DNA of 49,353 bases from Candidatus Nanopelagicales bacterium (GTDB lineage Bacteria > Actinomycetota > Actinomycetes > S36-B12 > CAIYMF01): assembly GCA_025456065.1 (NCBI GenBank), contig JALOLH010000035.1:1-49353 (forward strand). Reading direction: 5' to 3'. Within the stretch, counting starts at the first letter, position 1. Every line of letters begins with the position of its first letter. The notes under the pieces were generated by a model. The model did no database searches, was not told the origin of the DNA, and was given only the letters and a program-made list of their open reading frames with translations. Both the position numbers and the translations under genes were made by a program. Positions 42,411 through 49,353 of this stretch are shown here, in pieces.

Positions 42411-43595
42411 TCAGACCGGCAGCGGCAGCCAGCGCACGGTGGCGCCGGCCGGCACCCCGCCCGGAGGCAGCACCGCGAACCCGGCGGCGGCCGCCAGCCC
42501 CCGCAGCATCCCCGAGCCGAGATGGGAGCCCGGCGTGAAGACCCCGTCGTCGACCGAGCCCAGCACGAGGCGGTCCTCGTGCGGCGGGGACGGCACGGCC
42601 CCGGCGGTGACCACCTCGGCCAGCGTCGGCAGCGAGGCGCGCCCCGCCAGCCCGGCCAGGATCGGCGCGGCCAGGCTCAGCAGGGTGACGATCGCGCTCT
42701 GCGGGTTGCCTGGCAGGCCGACCAGCCAGGCCCGTCCGCCCTCGACGGTCGCAGCGAGCATGGGGTGCCCCGGTCGCACCGCGACGCTGTCGACGAGCAC
42801 CTCGCCCGCGCAGCCGGCGATGGCGGCGTGCAGGTGGTCCACCGGTCCCGCCGCGGTCCCGCCCGTGGTGAGCACGACGTCGGCGGCGTCCGCGGCACGC
42901 CGGATCGCCTCGACGTGGGCGTCGAGGGTGTCCGCGCAGCGCTCGACCAGGACCACCTCGCCACCCATGCGCCCCAGCCAGCCCGGCACCTGCGGCCCGA
43001 GCGAGTCGCGCACCAGGCCGGGCCCGGGGATGCCGGCGAGCACCAGCTCGTCGCCGAACAGCACCAGCGCCACGCGCGGCCGGGGGATCACCAGCAGGTC
43101 GTCGTGGCCGGAGGCGGCCGCCAGCCCGATCAGCGCCGGGGTCAGGACCGTGCCGGCGGGCGCGAGCACCTCGCCCGCCGCGCACTCCTCGCCTGCCGGG
43201 CGGACGTGGAGGCCGGCCTCGGGGGCGGGCGCCTGGAGCAACTGGCTGGCGCCCCGGTCGGCCACGACGCCGTCCTCGCTGCGGACCACCGCGTCGGCTC
43301 CCGGGGGCAGCATGCCGCCGGTCGCGATCACCACGGCGGTCCCCGCTGCCAGGGGCTCGGTGCGCGGCCGGCCCGCCAGCGCCTCGCCGACCAGGGCCCA
43401 GGGCCCGGTGCCGGCGACCGCCCAGCCGTCCATGGCCGAGGTGTCGAAGGAGGGCAGCGCGACCCGGGCGACCAGCTCCTCGGCGAGCACCAGCCCGTCG
43501 ACCTGCTCGAGCGGCAGCCGCACGGCCGGCAGCGGCCGGACGGCATCGGCCAGCGCAGCGCGCGCGGCGTCCCAGCGGGGTTCCACGAGGGTCAT
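42411..43595 (-). CDS. moeA: Molybdopterin molybdenumtransferase
   Basis: A 394-aa MoeA that inserts molybdate into adenylated molybdopterin. Conserved parts are LPSFDTSAMDGWAVAG, GTAVVIATGGMLPPGADAVV, VVLTTGGTAAGPVDHLHAAI (the MogA-like domain, with substitutions in the usual GGxSxGxxD) and LPGNPQSAIVTLLSLAAPIL. It follows mobA by 15 nt and converges with the second narK gene, with a 15-nt gap and no obvious terminator. Confidence 0.92.
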   Translation of the reverse strand: MTLVEPRWDAARAALADAVRPLPAVRLPLEQVDGLVLAEELVARVALPSFDTSAMDGWAVAGTGPWALVGEALAGRPRTEPLAAGTAVVIATGGMLPPGADAVVRSEDGVVADRGASQLLQAPAPEAGLHVRPAGEECAAGEVLAPAGTVLTPALIGLAAASGHDDLLVIPRPRVALVLFGDELVLAGIPGPGLVRDSLGPQVPGWLGRMGGEVVLVERCADTLDAHVEAIRRAADAADVVLTTGGTAAGPVDHLHAAIAGCAGEVLVDSVAVRPGHPMLAATVEGGRAWLVGLPGNPQSAIVTLLSLAAPILAGLAGRASLPTLAEVVTAGAVPSPPHEDRLVLGSVDDGVFTPGSHLGSGMLRGLAAAAGFAVLPPGGVPAGATVRWLPLPV

Positions 43596-43610
43596 CGGGC
43601 CGTCCGGTCG

Positions 43611-44453
43611 TCAGGCGCCGGTGTCGGGCCGGCCCCAGCCGGTCGCCAGGGCGCTCACGACCGCGGCGGCCTCGGCCGGGTCGGCACCACGGGCGACCGC
43701 CGCACCGAGCAGGTACGTGGTCAGCGGGGCCGCGGGGCGCTCGACGCTGTGGGCGGCGTCGCGCGCCACGTCGAGGATCGCGTCGACGTCCACGACGACG
43801 TCGAGGTGCAGTGCCTCGCGCACTGCGTCGACCCATGCCTGCATCGGCGATCCCTCCTCGACGGCGCGCTGCCGGGCAGCGCGCAGCTGGGCGGCGGTGT
43901 CCACGTCGGCCAGGTCGGCCGCGGGCACCGGCCATTCCATCACGCGCAGCGCGGCGAGCACGTCGCGCACCGGGCGCCCGGCCAGGGGGGCCAGCCGCTC
44001 GGCCGCCGACGCCAGCGCGGCACACCGGTACCCCGCGCACAGCGGTTGCGCCCGGCCGTCGGGGGCGACGGGGACGACGCCGTCCACGGACTCGGGCGCC
44101 TCGGCCAGGCGGCGCAGCGCGCCGGCGACCACCGGGACGGCGAACGGCATGTCCGCGGCCAGCACGCCGACCAGGGGGGTGCCCGCCTGCGCGACCCCCG
44201 CCCCGATCCCCGCTGCCGGGCCACCCCCGGCCGGGTCCTCGAGCACGGTCGCCACCCGCGGGTCGAGGTCATCGGGTGCTGGACCGACCAGCACGACTGG
44301 CACGTGGTGCGGCACACCGGCGAGGATGCGGTCGACGAGGCGCCGCCCGCCGACATGGGCCGTCGCCTTGTCCCGGCCGAGCCGTCGCGACCGTCCGCCG
44401 GAGAGGACCAGGAGGGTGCTGCCGACGGGCCAGGACTGCGCATCGGACGGCAC
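43611..44453 (-). CDS. mobA: MobA-like molybdopterin nucleotidyltransferase with C-terminal DUF6457 domain
   Basis: A 280-aa protein. The N-terminal nucleotidyltransferase (to about residue 195) has the signature LVLSGGRSRRLGRDKA, and LAADMPFAVP holds the metal-binding Asp. It attaches a nucleotide to molybdopterin. The last 75 residues (MQAWVDAVREALHLDVVVDV to LTTYLLGAAVARG) match the actinobacterial DUF6457 domain of unknown role. The GTG start at 44453 lies 7 nt after minus-strand TATTCT (44461-44466), a convincing leaderless promoter; an upstream ATG at 44492 would overlap the divergent moaC start. Confidence 0.88.
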   Translation of the reverse strand: MPSDAQSWPVGSTLLVLSGGRSRRLGRDKATAHVGGRRLVDRILAGVPHHVPVVLVGPAPDDLDPRVATVLEDPAGGGPAAGIGAGVAQAGTPLVGVLAADMPFAVPVVAGALRRLAEAPESVDGVVPVAPDGRAQPLCAGYRCAALASAAERLAPLAGRPVRDVLAALRVMEWPVPAADLADVDTAAQLRAARQRAVEEGSPMQAWVDAVREALHLDVVVDVDAILDVARDAAHSVERPAAPLTTYLLGAAVARGADPAEAAAVVSALATGWGRPDTGA

Positions 44454-44460
44454 GAGCCGC

Positions 44461-44466
44461 AGAATA
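44461..44466 (-). promoter_or_regulatory. Leaderless -10 box of the mobA-moeA operon
   Basis: Minus-strand TATTCT ends 7 nt before the mobA GTG. It lies in the 37-bp gap to the divergent moaC gene, whose own GGAAGG ribosome binding site is in the same gap. Confidence 0.55.
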
Positions 44467-44490
44467 GGTGCTCCGACGGAAGGCCCTGGC

Positions 44491-44958
44491 ATGGACGAGC
44501 TCACCCACCTCGACGCCGAGGGCCACGCCCGGATGGTCGACGTCGCCGAGCGTGCGGTGTCCACGCGGACCGCGGTCGCCTCCGGCCGGGTGACCACCAC
44601 CGCCGCGGGGCTGATCGCGGCCGGCGAGGTGCCGAAGGGCGACGTGGTCGCGGTCGCGCGCATCGCGGGGATCATGGCCGCCAAGCGCACGCCGGACCTG
44701 ATCCCGCTGTGCCACCCCATCGCGGTGCACGGGGTGGAGGTCGAGGTGGTGGCCGTCCCCGACGCCGACGAGGTGCAGGTGCGGGCGACCGTCCGAACGG
44801 CCGACCGCACCGGGGTGGAGATGGAGGCGCTGACCGCGGTGGCGGTCGCAGGCCTGGCCGTCATCGACATGGTGAAGGCGGTCGACCCGCACGCCGCGCT
44901 GCGCGACGTGCTCGTCGAGGCCAAGGACGGCGGACGGAGCGGGCCGTGGACGCGCTGA
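44491..44958 (+). CDS. moaC: Cyclic pyranopterin monophosphate synthase
   Basis: A 155-aa MoaC, which with MoaA makes cyclic pyranopterin from GTP. Motifs are MVDVAERAVSTRTAVASG, AKRTPDLIPLCHPIAVHGVE and VEMEALTAVAVAGLAVIDMV, with the catalytic Lys in the following KAVD segment. It is the first gene of a four-gene plus-strand operon and overlaps the next gene by 13 bp. Confidence 0.94.
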   Translation: MDELTHLDAEGHARMVDVAERAVSTRTAVASGRVTTTAAGLIAAGEVPKGDVVAVARIAGIMAAKRTPDLIPLCHPIAVHGVEVEVVAVPDADEVQVRATVRTADRTGVEMEALTAVAVAGLAVIDMVKAVDPHAALRDVLVEAKDGGRSGPWTR

Positions 44959-45941
44959 CGCGGGTGCACGCGCCGCACGTGCCCGACGCCGAGCCCGCCC
45001 TGGCCGCTGCCGTCGTCACCTGCTCGGACTCCGTCACCGCCGGTCGGGCCGAGGACCGTTCCGGGCCGCTGGCCGCCAGCCTGCTCGCCGACCTCGGCCA
45101 CGCCGTGACCGGCGTCGAGGCGGTCGCCGACGACGTGGCCGCGATCGGCGCCGCGGTGCGCCGCTCGATCGACGCCGGCGCCCGCATCGTGGTGCTCACC
45201 GGGGGCACCGGCGCGGGCCCGCGCGACGTGACCCCGGAGGCCCTGCGCGCCCTCGGCCTGCGCGAGCTGCCGGGCCTCGGGGAGGCCATCCGGGCGGCCT
45301 CGCGGGCAGCCGTGCCCGCCGCCGACCTGTCCCGGGCGCTCGGCGGGGTGCTCGACGGTGCGGCCGTCCTCGCCCTGCCGGGCAGCCCCGGTGGGGTGCG
45401 CGACGGCCTGGCGGCGGTCGGCGGGCTGCTCGCGCACGCCGCGGCCCTCGCCGGCGCCTCCCATGATCCATTCGGGTTGGGGGCCCACTTGCCAGCGCAA
45501 CCCGAATGGATCACGCGGGGGGCGGGCGCGGGCGGGCAGCTCGTCCGGGCAACGGCGATCACCGAGGCCGAGGTGGTCGCCGAGGTGACCCGGCGGGCGG
45601 CCGGCGCCGTCGTCACGTTCGCCGGGGTCGTCCGCGACCACGACGGCGGCCGCGGGGTGACCGCGCTGCACTACGAGGGCCATCCGAACGCCGGCGCGGT
45701 GCTCGCCGAGGTCGTGGCGGGGGCCCACGAGCGTCCCGGCGTGCTGGCCGCGGCGGCCCGGCACCGGGTCGGGGACCTCGCCGTCGGCGACCTCGCGTTC
45801 GTCGTGGCCGTGAGCGCCGGGCACCGCAGGGAGGCCTTCGCGGCGTGCGCGTGGCTCGTGGACGAGGCCAAGGCCCGCCTGCCCATCTGGAAGCACCAGC
45901 ACTTCGACGACGGGAGCGACGCGTGGGTGAACTGCCCGTGA
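44946..45941 (+). CDS. Fused MogA/MoaB-type adenylyltransferase and MoaE
   Basis: A 331-aa two-domain protein. Residues about 15-165 are a MogA/MoaB domain (VTCSDSVTAGRAEDRSG, VVLTGGTGAGPRDVTPEALR, LALPGSPGGVRDGL), which adenylates molybdopterin. Residues about 195-331 are MoaE, the large subunit of molybdopterin synthase (VVTFAGVVRDHDGGRGVTAL, ACAWLVDEAKARLPIWKHQH with the catalytic Lys). The linker at codons 173-190 is encoded by a 50-bp palindrome. The GTG at 44946 has GGAG about 9 nt upstream; a GTG at 44964 is an alternative. It joins two steps of the same pathway, with MoaD encoded two genes downstream. Confidence 0.9.
   Translation: MDALTRVHAPHVPDAEPALAAAVVTCSDSVTAGRAEDRSGPLAASLLADLGHAVTGVEAVADDVAAIGAAVRRSIDAGARIVVLTGGTGAGPRDVTPEALRALGLRELPGLGEAIRAASRAAVPAADLSRALGGVLDGAAVLALPGSPGGVRDGLAAVGGLLAHAAALAGASHDPFGLGAHLPAQPEWITRGAGAGGQLVRATAITEAEVVAEVTRRAAGAVVTFAGVVRDHDGGRGVTALHYEGHPNAGAVLAEVVAGAHERPGVLAAAARHRVGDLAVGDLAFVVAVSAGHRREAFAACAWLVDEAKARLPIWKHQHFDDGSDAWVNCP
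45464..45513. repeat. In-frame 50-bp palindromic element inside the MogA-MoaE linker
   Basis: The arms TGATCCATTCGGGTTG (45464-45479) and CAACCCGAATGGATCA (45498-45513) are a perfect 16-bp inverted repeat around an 18-nt loop. It is read without interruption in the gene and encodes roughly HDPFGLGAHLPAQPEWI between the two domains. Base composition is less GC-rich than the flanking codons, and the two arms keep perfect symmetry, which coding constraint would not require. It looks like an inserted repeat element. Confidence 0.75.
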
Positions 45942-46960
45942 CCCCGACCGCGCCGGACCGGGCCGACCCACCCGCCGCACTCGTCGACCGGTTCGGCCGG
46001 GTGCACCGTGACCTGCGCATCTCGCTGACGGACCGGTGCAACCTGCGCTGCACGTACTGCATGCCCGCCGAGGGCCTGCCGTGGATCGCGACCCCGGACC
46101 TGCTCACCGTCGACGAGCTGGTCCGCGTGGCGCGGATCGCCACCGAGCTGGGCATCACCGAGGTCCGCCTCACGGGCGGCGAGCCGCTCGTGCGCCCCGA
46201 CGTCGTCGAGGTCGTCGCACGACTGGCCGCGCTCCCCCGTGCCCCGCACCTGTCCATCACCACGAACGGCCTGCGCCTCGCCGCGCTGGCCGCGCCGCTG
46301 GCCGACGCGGGGTTGGCCCGCGTGAACGTCTCGTGCGACACCCTCAGCCGGGAGACCTTCCAGCGCCTGACCCTGCGCGACCGACTCGACGACGTCCTGG
46401 CGGGCATCGATGCCGCCCGCGCGGCCGGGCTGGCGCCGGTCAAGGTCAACACCGTGCTCATGCGCGGGGTGAACGACCACGAGGCGGCGGCGCTGCTGCG
46501 CTGGGCGCTGGCCGACGGGCTCAACCTGCGGTTCATCGAGCAGATGCCGCTGGACCCCCAGCACGGCTGGAACCGGGCGATGATGGTGACCCGCGCCGAG
46601 GTCATGGACCACCTCGCCAGGGCCGGGTTCCACCTCACGCCGGTCGGCGATCGCGGCTCGGCGCCCGCCGAGGAGTTCCTCGTGGACGGCGGCCCGGCGA
46701 CGGTCGGCATCGTCGGCTCGGTGACCAACCCGTTCTGCGACGCGTGCGACCGGGTCCGGCTCACCGCCGACGGGCACTGGCGCTCCTGCCTGTTCGCGCG
46801 CACCGAGTCCGACCTGCGCAGCCCCATGCGCTCGGGCGCCGACGACGACGCCCTCGCCGAGGTCATGCGCGGCGAGGTCGCCGCGAAGCAGCGTGGCCAT
46901 GGCATCGACGAGCCGGCGTTCGTGCAGCCGGACCGGCCCATGTCGGCGATCGGCGGCTGA
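45938..46960 (+). CDS. moaA: GTP 3',8-cyclase
   Basis: A 340-aa radical SAM enzyme for the first step of molybdopterin synthesis. Cys34, Cys38 and Cys41 in CNLRCTYC bind the SAM cluster. The C-terminal cluster is in NPFCDACDRVRLTADGHWRS plus the following Cys. The protein ends in the functionally important GG tail (MSAIGG). The GTG at 45938 overlaps the upstream stop as GTGA; a GTG at 45923 with GGGAG before it is an alternative start that adds five residues. Confidence 0.93.
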   Translation: MTPTAPDRADPPAALVDRFGRVHRDLRISLTDRCNLRCTYCMPAEGLPWIATPDLLTVDELVRVARIATELGITEVRLTGGEPLVRPDVVEVVARLAALPRAPHLSITTNGLRLAALAAPLADAGLARVNVSCDTLSRETFQRLTLRDRLDDVLAGIDAARAAGLAPVKVNTVLMRGVNDHEAAALLRWALADGLNLRFIEQMPLDPQHGWNRAMMVTRAEVMDHLARAGFHLTPVGDRGSAPAEEFLVDGGPATVGIVGSVTNPFCDACDRVRLTADGHWRSCLFARTESDLRSPMRSGADDDALAEVMRGEVAAKQRGHGIDEPAFVQPDRPMSAIGG

Positions 46961-47202
46961 TGGTCACCTTCCACCTGTTCGCCGCCGCCCGCGCCGCCGC
47001 CGGGCGCCAGCACGTCGAGGTGCCGGCCGGGCCCGTGCGGGCCGGCGTCGAGGCCCTGCTGGCCGGCGCCCCGCCGCGGCTGGCCGAGGTCCTGGCCATC
47101 AGCTCGCTGGTCTGTGACGGCCGACGGCTCGACCCGGCGTCGGAGGATCCGCTGCCTGACGGCGCCGAGGTCGACGTCCTGCCCCCGTTCGCCGGCGGCT
47201 GA
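46960..47202 (+). CDS. moaD: Molybdopterin synthase sulfur carrier subunit
   Basis: An 80-aa ubiquitin-like protein ending in PPFAGG, the Gly-Gly tail that becomes a thiocarboxylate and donates sulfur in the complex with MoaE. LFAAARAAAGRQHVEVPAG and LPDGAEVDVLPPF fit MoaD. Its ATG overlaps the moaA stop as TGATG. No MoeB-type activating enzyme is encoded in this window. Confidence 0.9.
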   Translation: MVTFHLFAAARAAAGRQHVEVPAGPVRAGVEALLAGAPPRLAEVLAISSLVCDGRRLDPASEDPLPDGAEVDVLPPFAGG

Positions 47203-47285
47203 CCCGTCCTGCCCCCTCGTGCGCCTGGCGAGTGCGAGCGCGGCCGCCCACCCGTGCTCGGGGGGATCGGCGGACGCCCGGTGGC

Positions 47286-47291
47286 TAGGGT
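47286..47291 (+). promoter_or_regulatory. Leaderless -10 box (TAGGGT) of the amidohydrolase gene
   Basis: TAGGGT is followed by tandem GTG codons at 47295 and 47298. Only the second has the usual 6-nt distance, so it is the more likely start. Confidence 0.5.
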
Positions 47292-47297
47292 CGAGTG

Positions 47298-48383
47298 GTG
47301 GCGACGATCCTGCACCTCACCGGTCCCCTGCTCGTCGGACCCGAGGACGTCCGCGCCGAGGCGTGGGTCCTCGACGGCAGGCTCACGTTCGAGCGGCCAA
47401 CGGCGGCGGGGCACGAGGTCGCGACGCTCGCCGGCTGGGTGCTGCCCGGGCTGGTGGACGCGCACTGCCACATCGGGCTGGGCCCGCAGGGCGCCGTCGA
47501 CCGTGCGACCACCGAGCGGCAGGCCCTCGACGACCGGGCGGCCGGCACGCTGCTCATCCGCGATGCCGGCTCGCCGGCGGACACCAGGTGGGTGCAGCAG
47601 CGCGTGGACCTGCCGAAGCTGATCCGGGCCGGCCGGCACATCGCCAGGACCCGCCGCTACCTGCGCGACTTCGCCTGGGAGGTCGAGCCGGACCAGCTCG
47701 TCGCACGCGTGCGGCAGGAGGCGCGGTCCGGCGACGGCTGGGTGAAGCTCGTCGGCGACTGGATCGACCGCGACACCGGCGACCTCGCCCCGTGCTGGCC
47801 CAGGGAGGTGCTCGTCGAGGCCATCGCCGCGGCCCACGAGGAGGGCGCCCGCACGACCGCGCACTGCTTCGGCCCGGACTCGCTGCGCGACCTCGTCGCT
47901 GCCGGCACCGACTGCGTCGAGCACGGCACCGGGCTCGAGCCGGACACGATCGAGGCGTTCGCCGCGGCCGGCGTCGCGGTCGTCCCGACCCTGGTGAACA
48001 TCGCCACCTTCCCGAGGATCGCCGAGCCGGCACGCGAGCGGTTCCCCGCCTACCACCGGCGCATGCTCGACCTGCACGCCCGGCGCCACGACACCATCGG
48101 CGCCGCCCACGAGGCGGGCATCCCGCTGTACGTCGGCACCGACGCGGGCGGGTCGTTGCGCCACGGCCTGGTCGCCCAGGAGATCGCCGAGCTCGTCCGA
48201 GCGGGGATGGCACCGGTCGAGGCTGTGGCCGCCGGCACCTGGGGCGCCCGGGCGTGGCTGGGCCGCCCGGGTCTGGTCGAGGGCGAGGAGGCCGACCTCT
48301 GCCTCTACGACGCCGACCCGCGGGCCGACCCGGCCACCCTCGCCGCACCCCGGCACATCGTGCTGCGCGGCGTCACCGTCTGA
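47298..48383 (+). CDS. Amidohydrolase family protein
   Basis: A 361-aa metal-dependent hydrolase of the imidazolonepropionase/prolidase-like amidohydrolase group. The metal motif DAHCHIGLG follows the usual beta-strand LPGLVDAH. TTAHCFGPDSLRDLVAAGTD and CVEHGTGLE carry the later His ligands. YVGTDAGGSLRHGLVAQEIA has the catalytic Asp. The C-terminus returns to the small beta domain (EGEEADLCLYDADP). The substrate is unknown. It has its own promoter and is probably unrelated to the molybdenum genes before it. Confidence 0.87.
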   Translation: MATILHLTGPLLVGPEDVRAEAWVLDGRLTFERPTAAGHEVATLAGWVLPGLVDAHCHIGLGPQGAVDRATTERQALDDRAAGTLLIRDAGSPADTRWVQQRVDLPKLIRAGRHIARTRRYLRDFAWEVEPDQLVARVRQEARSGDGWVKLVGDWIDRDTGDLAPCWPREVLVEAIAAAHEEGARTTAHCFGPDSLRDLVAAGTDCVEHGTGLEPDTIEAFAAAGVAVVPTLVNIATFPRIAEPARERFPAYHRRMLDLHARRHDTIGAAHEAGIPLYVGTDAGGSLRHGLVAQEIAELVRAGMAPVEAVAAGTWGARAWLGRPGLVEGEEADLCLYDADPRADPATLAAPRHIVLRGVTV

Positions 48384-48440
48384 TCCCGGGCATCGCGCCG
48401 GACGAGCGGCCGGCCACATGGCGGCGGGCCGCGGGCACGA

Positions 48441-49193
48441 TCACGCCTCGAGCATCGCCCGGACCAGGCGCGCCACCTGGTCGTCTGGGATCGCGTCGAG
48501 GCCGACGGCCGCGAGCCAGCGCGACTCGAACACCAGCAGTCCCCAGGTCAGGGCGCCGATCGCCGCGGCGACCACGCGGGGGTCCACCTCCGACTCGATG
48601 CCCAGCGTCGCACGGTGCCGGGCCAGGACGGGTGCGATCGCAGCGATGGCCACCGGGTGCGTCGGTGGGCGATCGGGATCCGTGATGAGCTGGTGGGCCA
48701 TCACCCGCACGGGCTCCCGGAGCAGGCGCGTTCGAGCCAGCAGCGGCACGATGGCGTCCAGCAGCGCTGGGTAGTCCTCGGGCATGTCCGCGGCGAACAT
48801 GGCGCTGATGCGATCGACGGCCAGCACCTGGAGTTGCTCCTTGCCCGAGGCGTGGCGGTAGACGTCGCTGTGCGGCACGCCTGCCTCGGCAGCGATCTGC
48901 CGGACGCTGAGGTCGACCCCGGGATTGCCCAGCATGAGCCGCTGCGTCGCAGCCACGAGCTGCTCCAGACGAGGGTCGGGCTGGTCGGCGCTGCCCCTGG
49001 CCGCCCGGAACCGATAGGCGAGGATCTCCCCGCGTGGCCAGACCCGCCGTCGACCATACCCGGGCACCGTGCAGCCCTGGGGGAAGTCCGGGTAGCGGCG
49101 CCGATAGGTGGAGACGCTGTTGCGGTGGGCCAGCCCGAGGAGCTCAGCCACCTCGGCGGCCGTGAGCAGGTCCTCGTCCGACGGTGGCGCCAC
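48441..49193 (-). CDS. Fusion regulator: excisionase-like HTH plus TetR domain
   Basis: A 250-aa protein. Residues about 7-60 form an AlpA/MerR-like DNA-binding domain (LLTAAEVAELLGLAHRNSVS, ... GYGRRRVWPRGEILAY). Residues about 75-125 are a TetR-type HTH (SVRQIAAEAGVPHSDVYRHA), followed by an all-helical ligand domain. Two separate DNA-binding heads on one chain are unusual. The GTG at 49193 lies 7 nt after minus-strand TAGGAT (49201-49206), so it is probably leaderless; an upstream start at 49259 is less likely. Confidence 0.82.
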   Translation of the reverse strand: MAPPSDEDLLTAAEVAELLGLAHRNSVSTYRRRYPDFPQGCTVPGYGRRRVWPRGEILAYRFRAARGSADQPDPRLEQLVAATQRLMLGNPGVDLSVRQIAAEAGVPHSDVYRHASGKEQLQVLAVDRISAMFAADMPEDYPALLDAIVPLLARTRLLREPVRVMAHQLITDPDRPPTHPVAIAAIAPVLARHRATLGIESEVDPRVVAAAIGALTWGLLVFESRWLAAVGLDAIPDDQVARLVRAMLEA

Positions 49194-49353
49194 GCCGCCG
49201 ATCCTAGTGACGTCCCTGTGGCTCCGGCCCGCGCCGGCGCCGGCAGCTGCCGCATCCACGCCAGCACGGGCTCGATATGGCCTACCAACCGGTCGCGGTG
49301 AGTCTACGCTGGGCGCTGCAGGTGAGGCTGCTGCAGGGCCGCTGGGGAGGGTG
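49194..49353. other. Intergenic end of the window
   Basis: It holds the TAGGAT -10 of the HTH-TetR gene on the minus strand (49201-49206). A possible plus-strand -10 TACGCT (49305-49310) is followed by an open GTG frame at 49322 that runs off the end; it is too short to judge. Confidence 0.4.

Noticed and set aside
44454-44492. ATG start for mobA at 44492
   Set aside because: It would overlap the divergent moaC ATG base by base; the leaderless GTG at 44453 with TATTCT upstream is better supported.
49322-49353. Start of a plus-strand gene at the right edge
   Set aside because: Only about ten codons are visible and no ribosome binding site; cannot be judged.

Overview
The window is very GC-rich (by eye above 70%), densely packed and bidirectional. 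Its gene content points to a high-GC Gram-positive actinobacterium: a DUF3263 protein, a SigK/RskA pair, the MetP/MetS importer, a DUF222/13E12-type HNH endonuclease, a LexA box of the TCGAAC-N4-GTTCGA type, and many apparently leaderless genes whose ATG/GTG lies 6-8 nt after a TANNNT -10 box. A member of the Micrococcales near Cellulomonas or Actinotalea is my best guess (inference). No rRNA, tRNA, CRISPR array or prophage was seen.

Left part (1-16.7 kb). After 264 bases holding only short repeats come a DUF3263 gene, a membrane-anchored alpha/beta hydrolase and a DAO-type flavoprotein. Then comes a sulfide/persulfide cluster under a perfect 16-bp CsoR/CstR-like palindrome (3756-3771) set between -35 and -10: rhodanese, CstB-like persulfide dioxygenase-rhodanese, a TauE-type exporter and a sulfide:quinone reductase, followed by an unlisted 48-aa ORF, a thioredoxin-like lipoprotein, a CcdA/DsbD-type electron carrier and a SigK/RskA pair. 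Two genes here are broken by internal out-of-frame deletions: an AlkB-like gene just upstream and the quinone reductase. Housekeeping genes follow (YccF, HhH-GPD glycosylase, GGDEF cyclase, PfpI, SDR, S66 peptidase, DUF808).

Middle part (17-32 kb). A complete 1402-bp ISL3-family element (16990-18391) sits with an 8-bp target duplication inside what reconstructs as a perfect LexA/SOS box upstream of a DUF222-HNH nuclease gene. Then come a DUF1349 protein, a bidirectional terminator, two small stress-like proteins (one with a PRC barrel), MetPS, a modABC molybdate transporter with an HTH-TOBE regulator, an ABC exporter with a TetR regulator and a likely palindromic operator, a DUF1269 protein, a lipoprotein hydrolase and a secreted protein.

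Right part (31.9-47.2 kb). This is a nitrate respiration and molybdenum cofactor block: COG2345-type regulator-narG-narH-narJ-narI on the minus strand, divergent from two narK transporters, then mobA-moeA (minus) divergent from moaC-[mogA/moaB-moaE fusion]-moaA-moaD (plus). The two divergent nar promoters carry matching GTGAATA elements in their spacers, suggesting one shared regulator. ModABC supplies molybdate, the Moa/Moe/Mob proteins make the cofactor, NarGHI uses it, and NarK moves nitrate and nitrite. The fused MogA-MoaE gene carries a 50-bp palindrome read through in frame. The window ends with an amidohydrolase and an unusual HTH-TetR fusion regulator.
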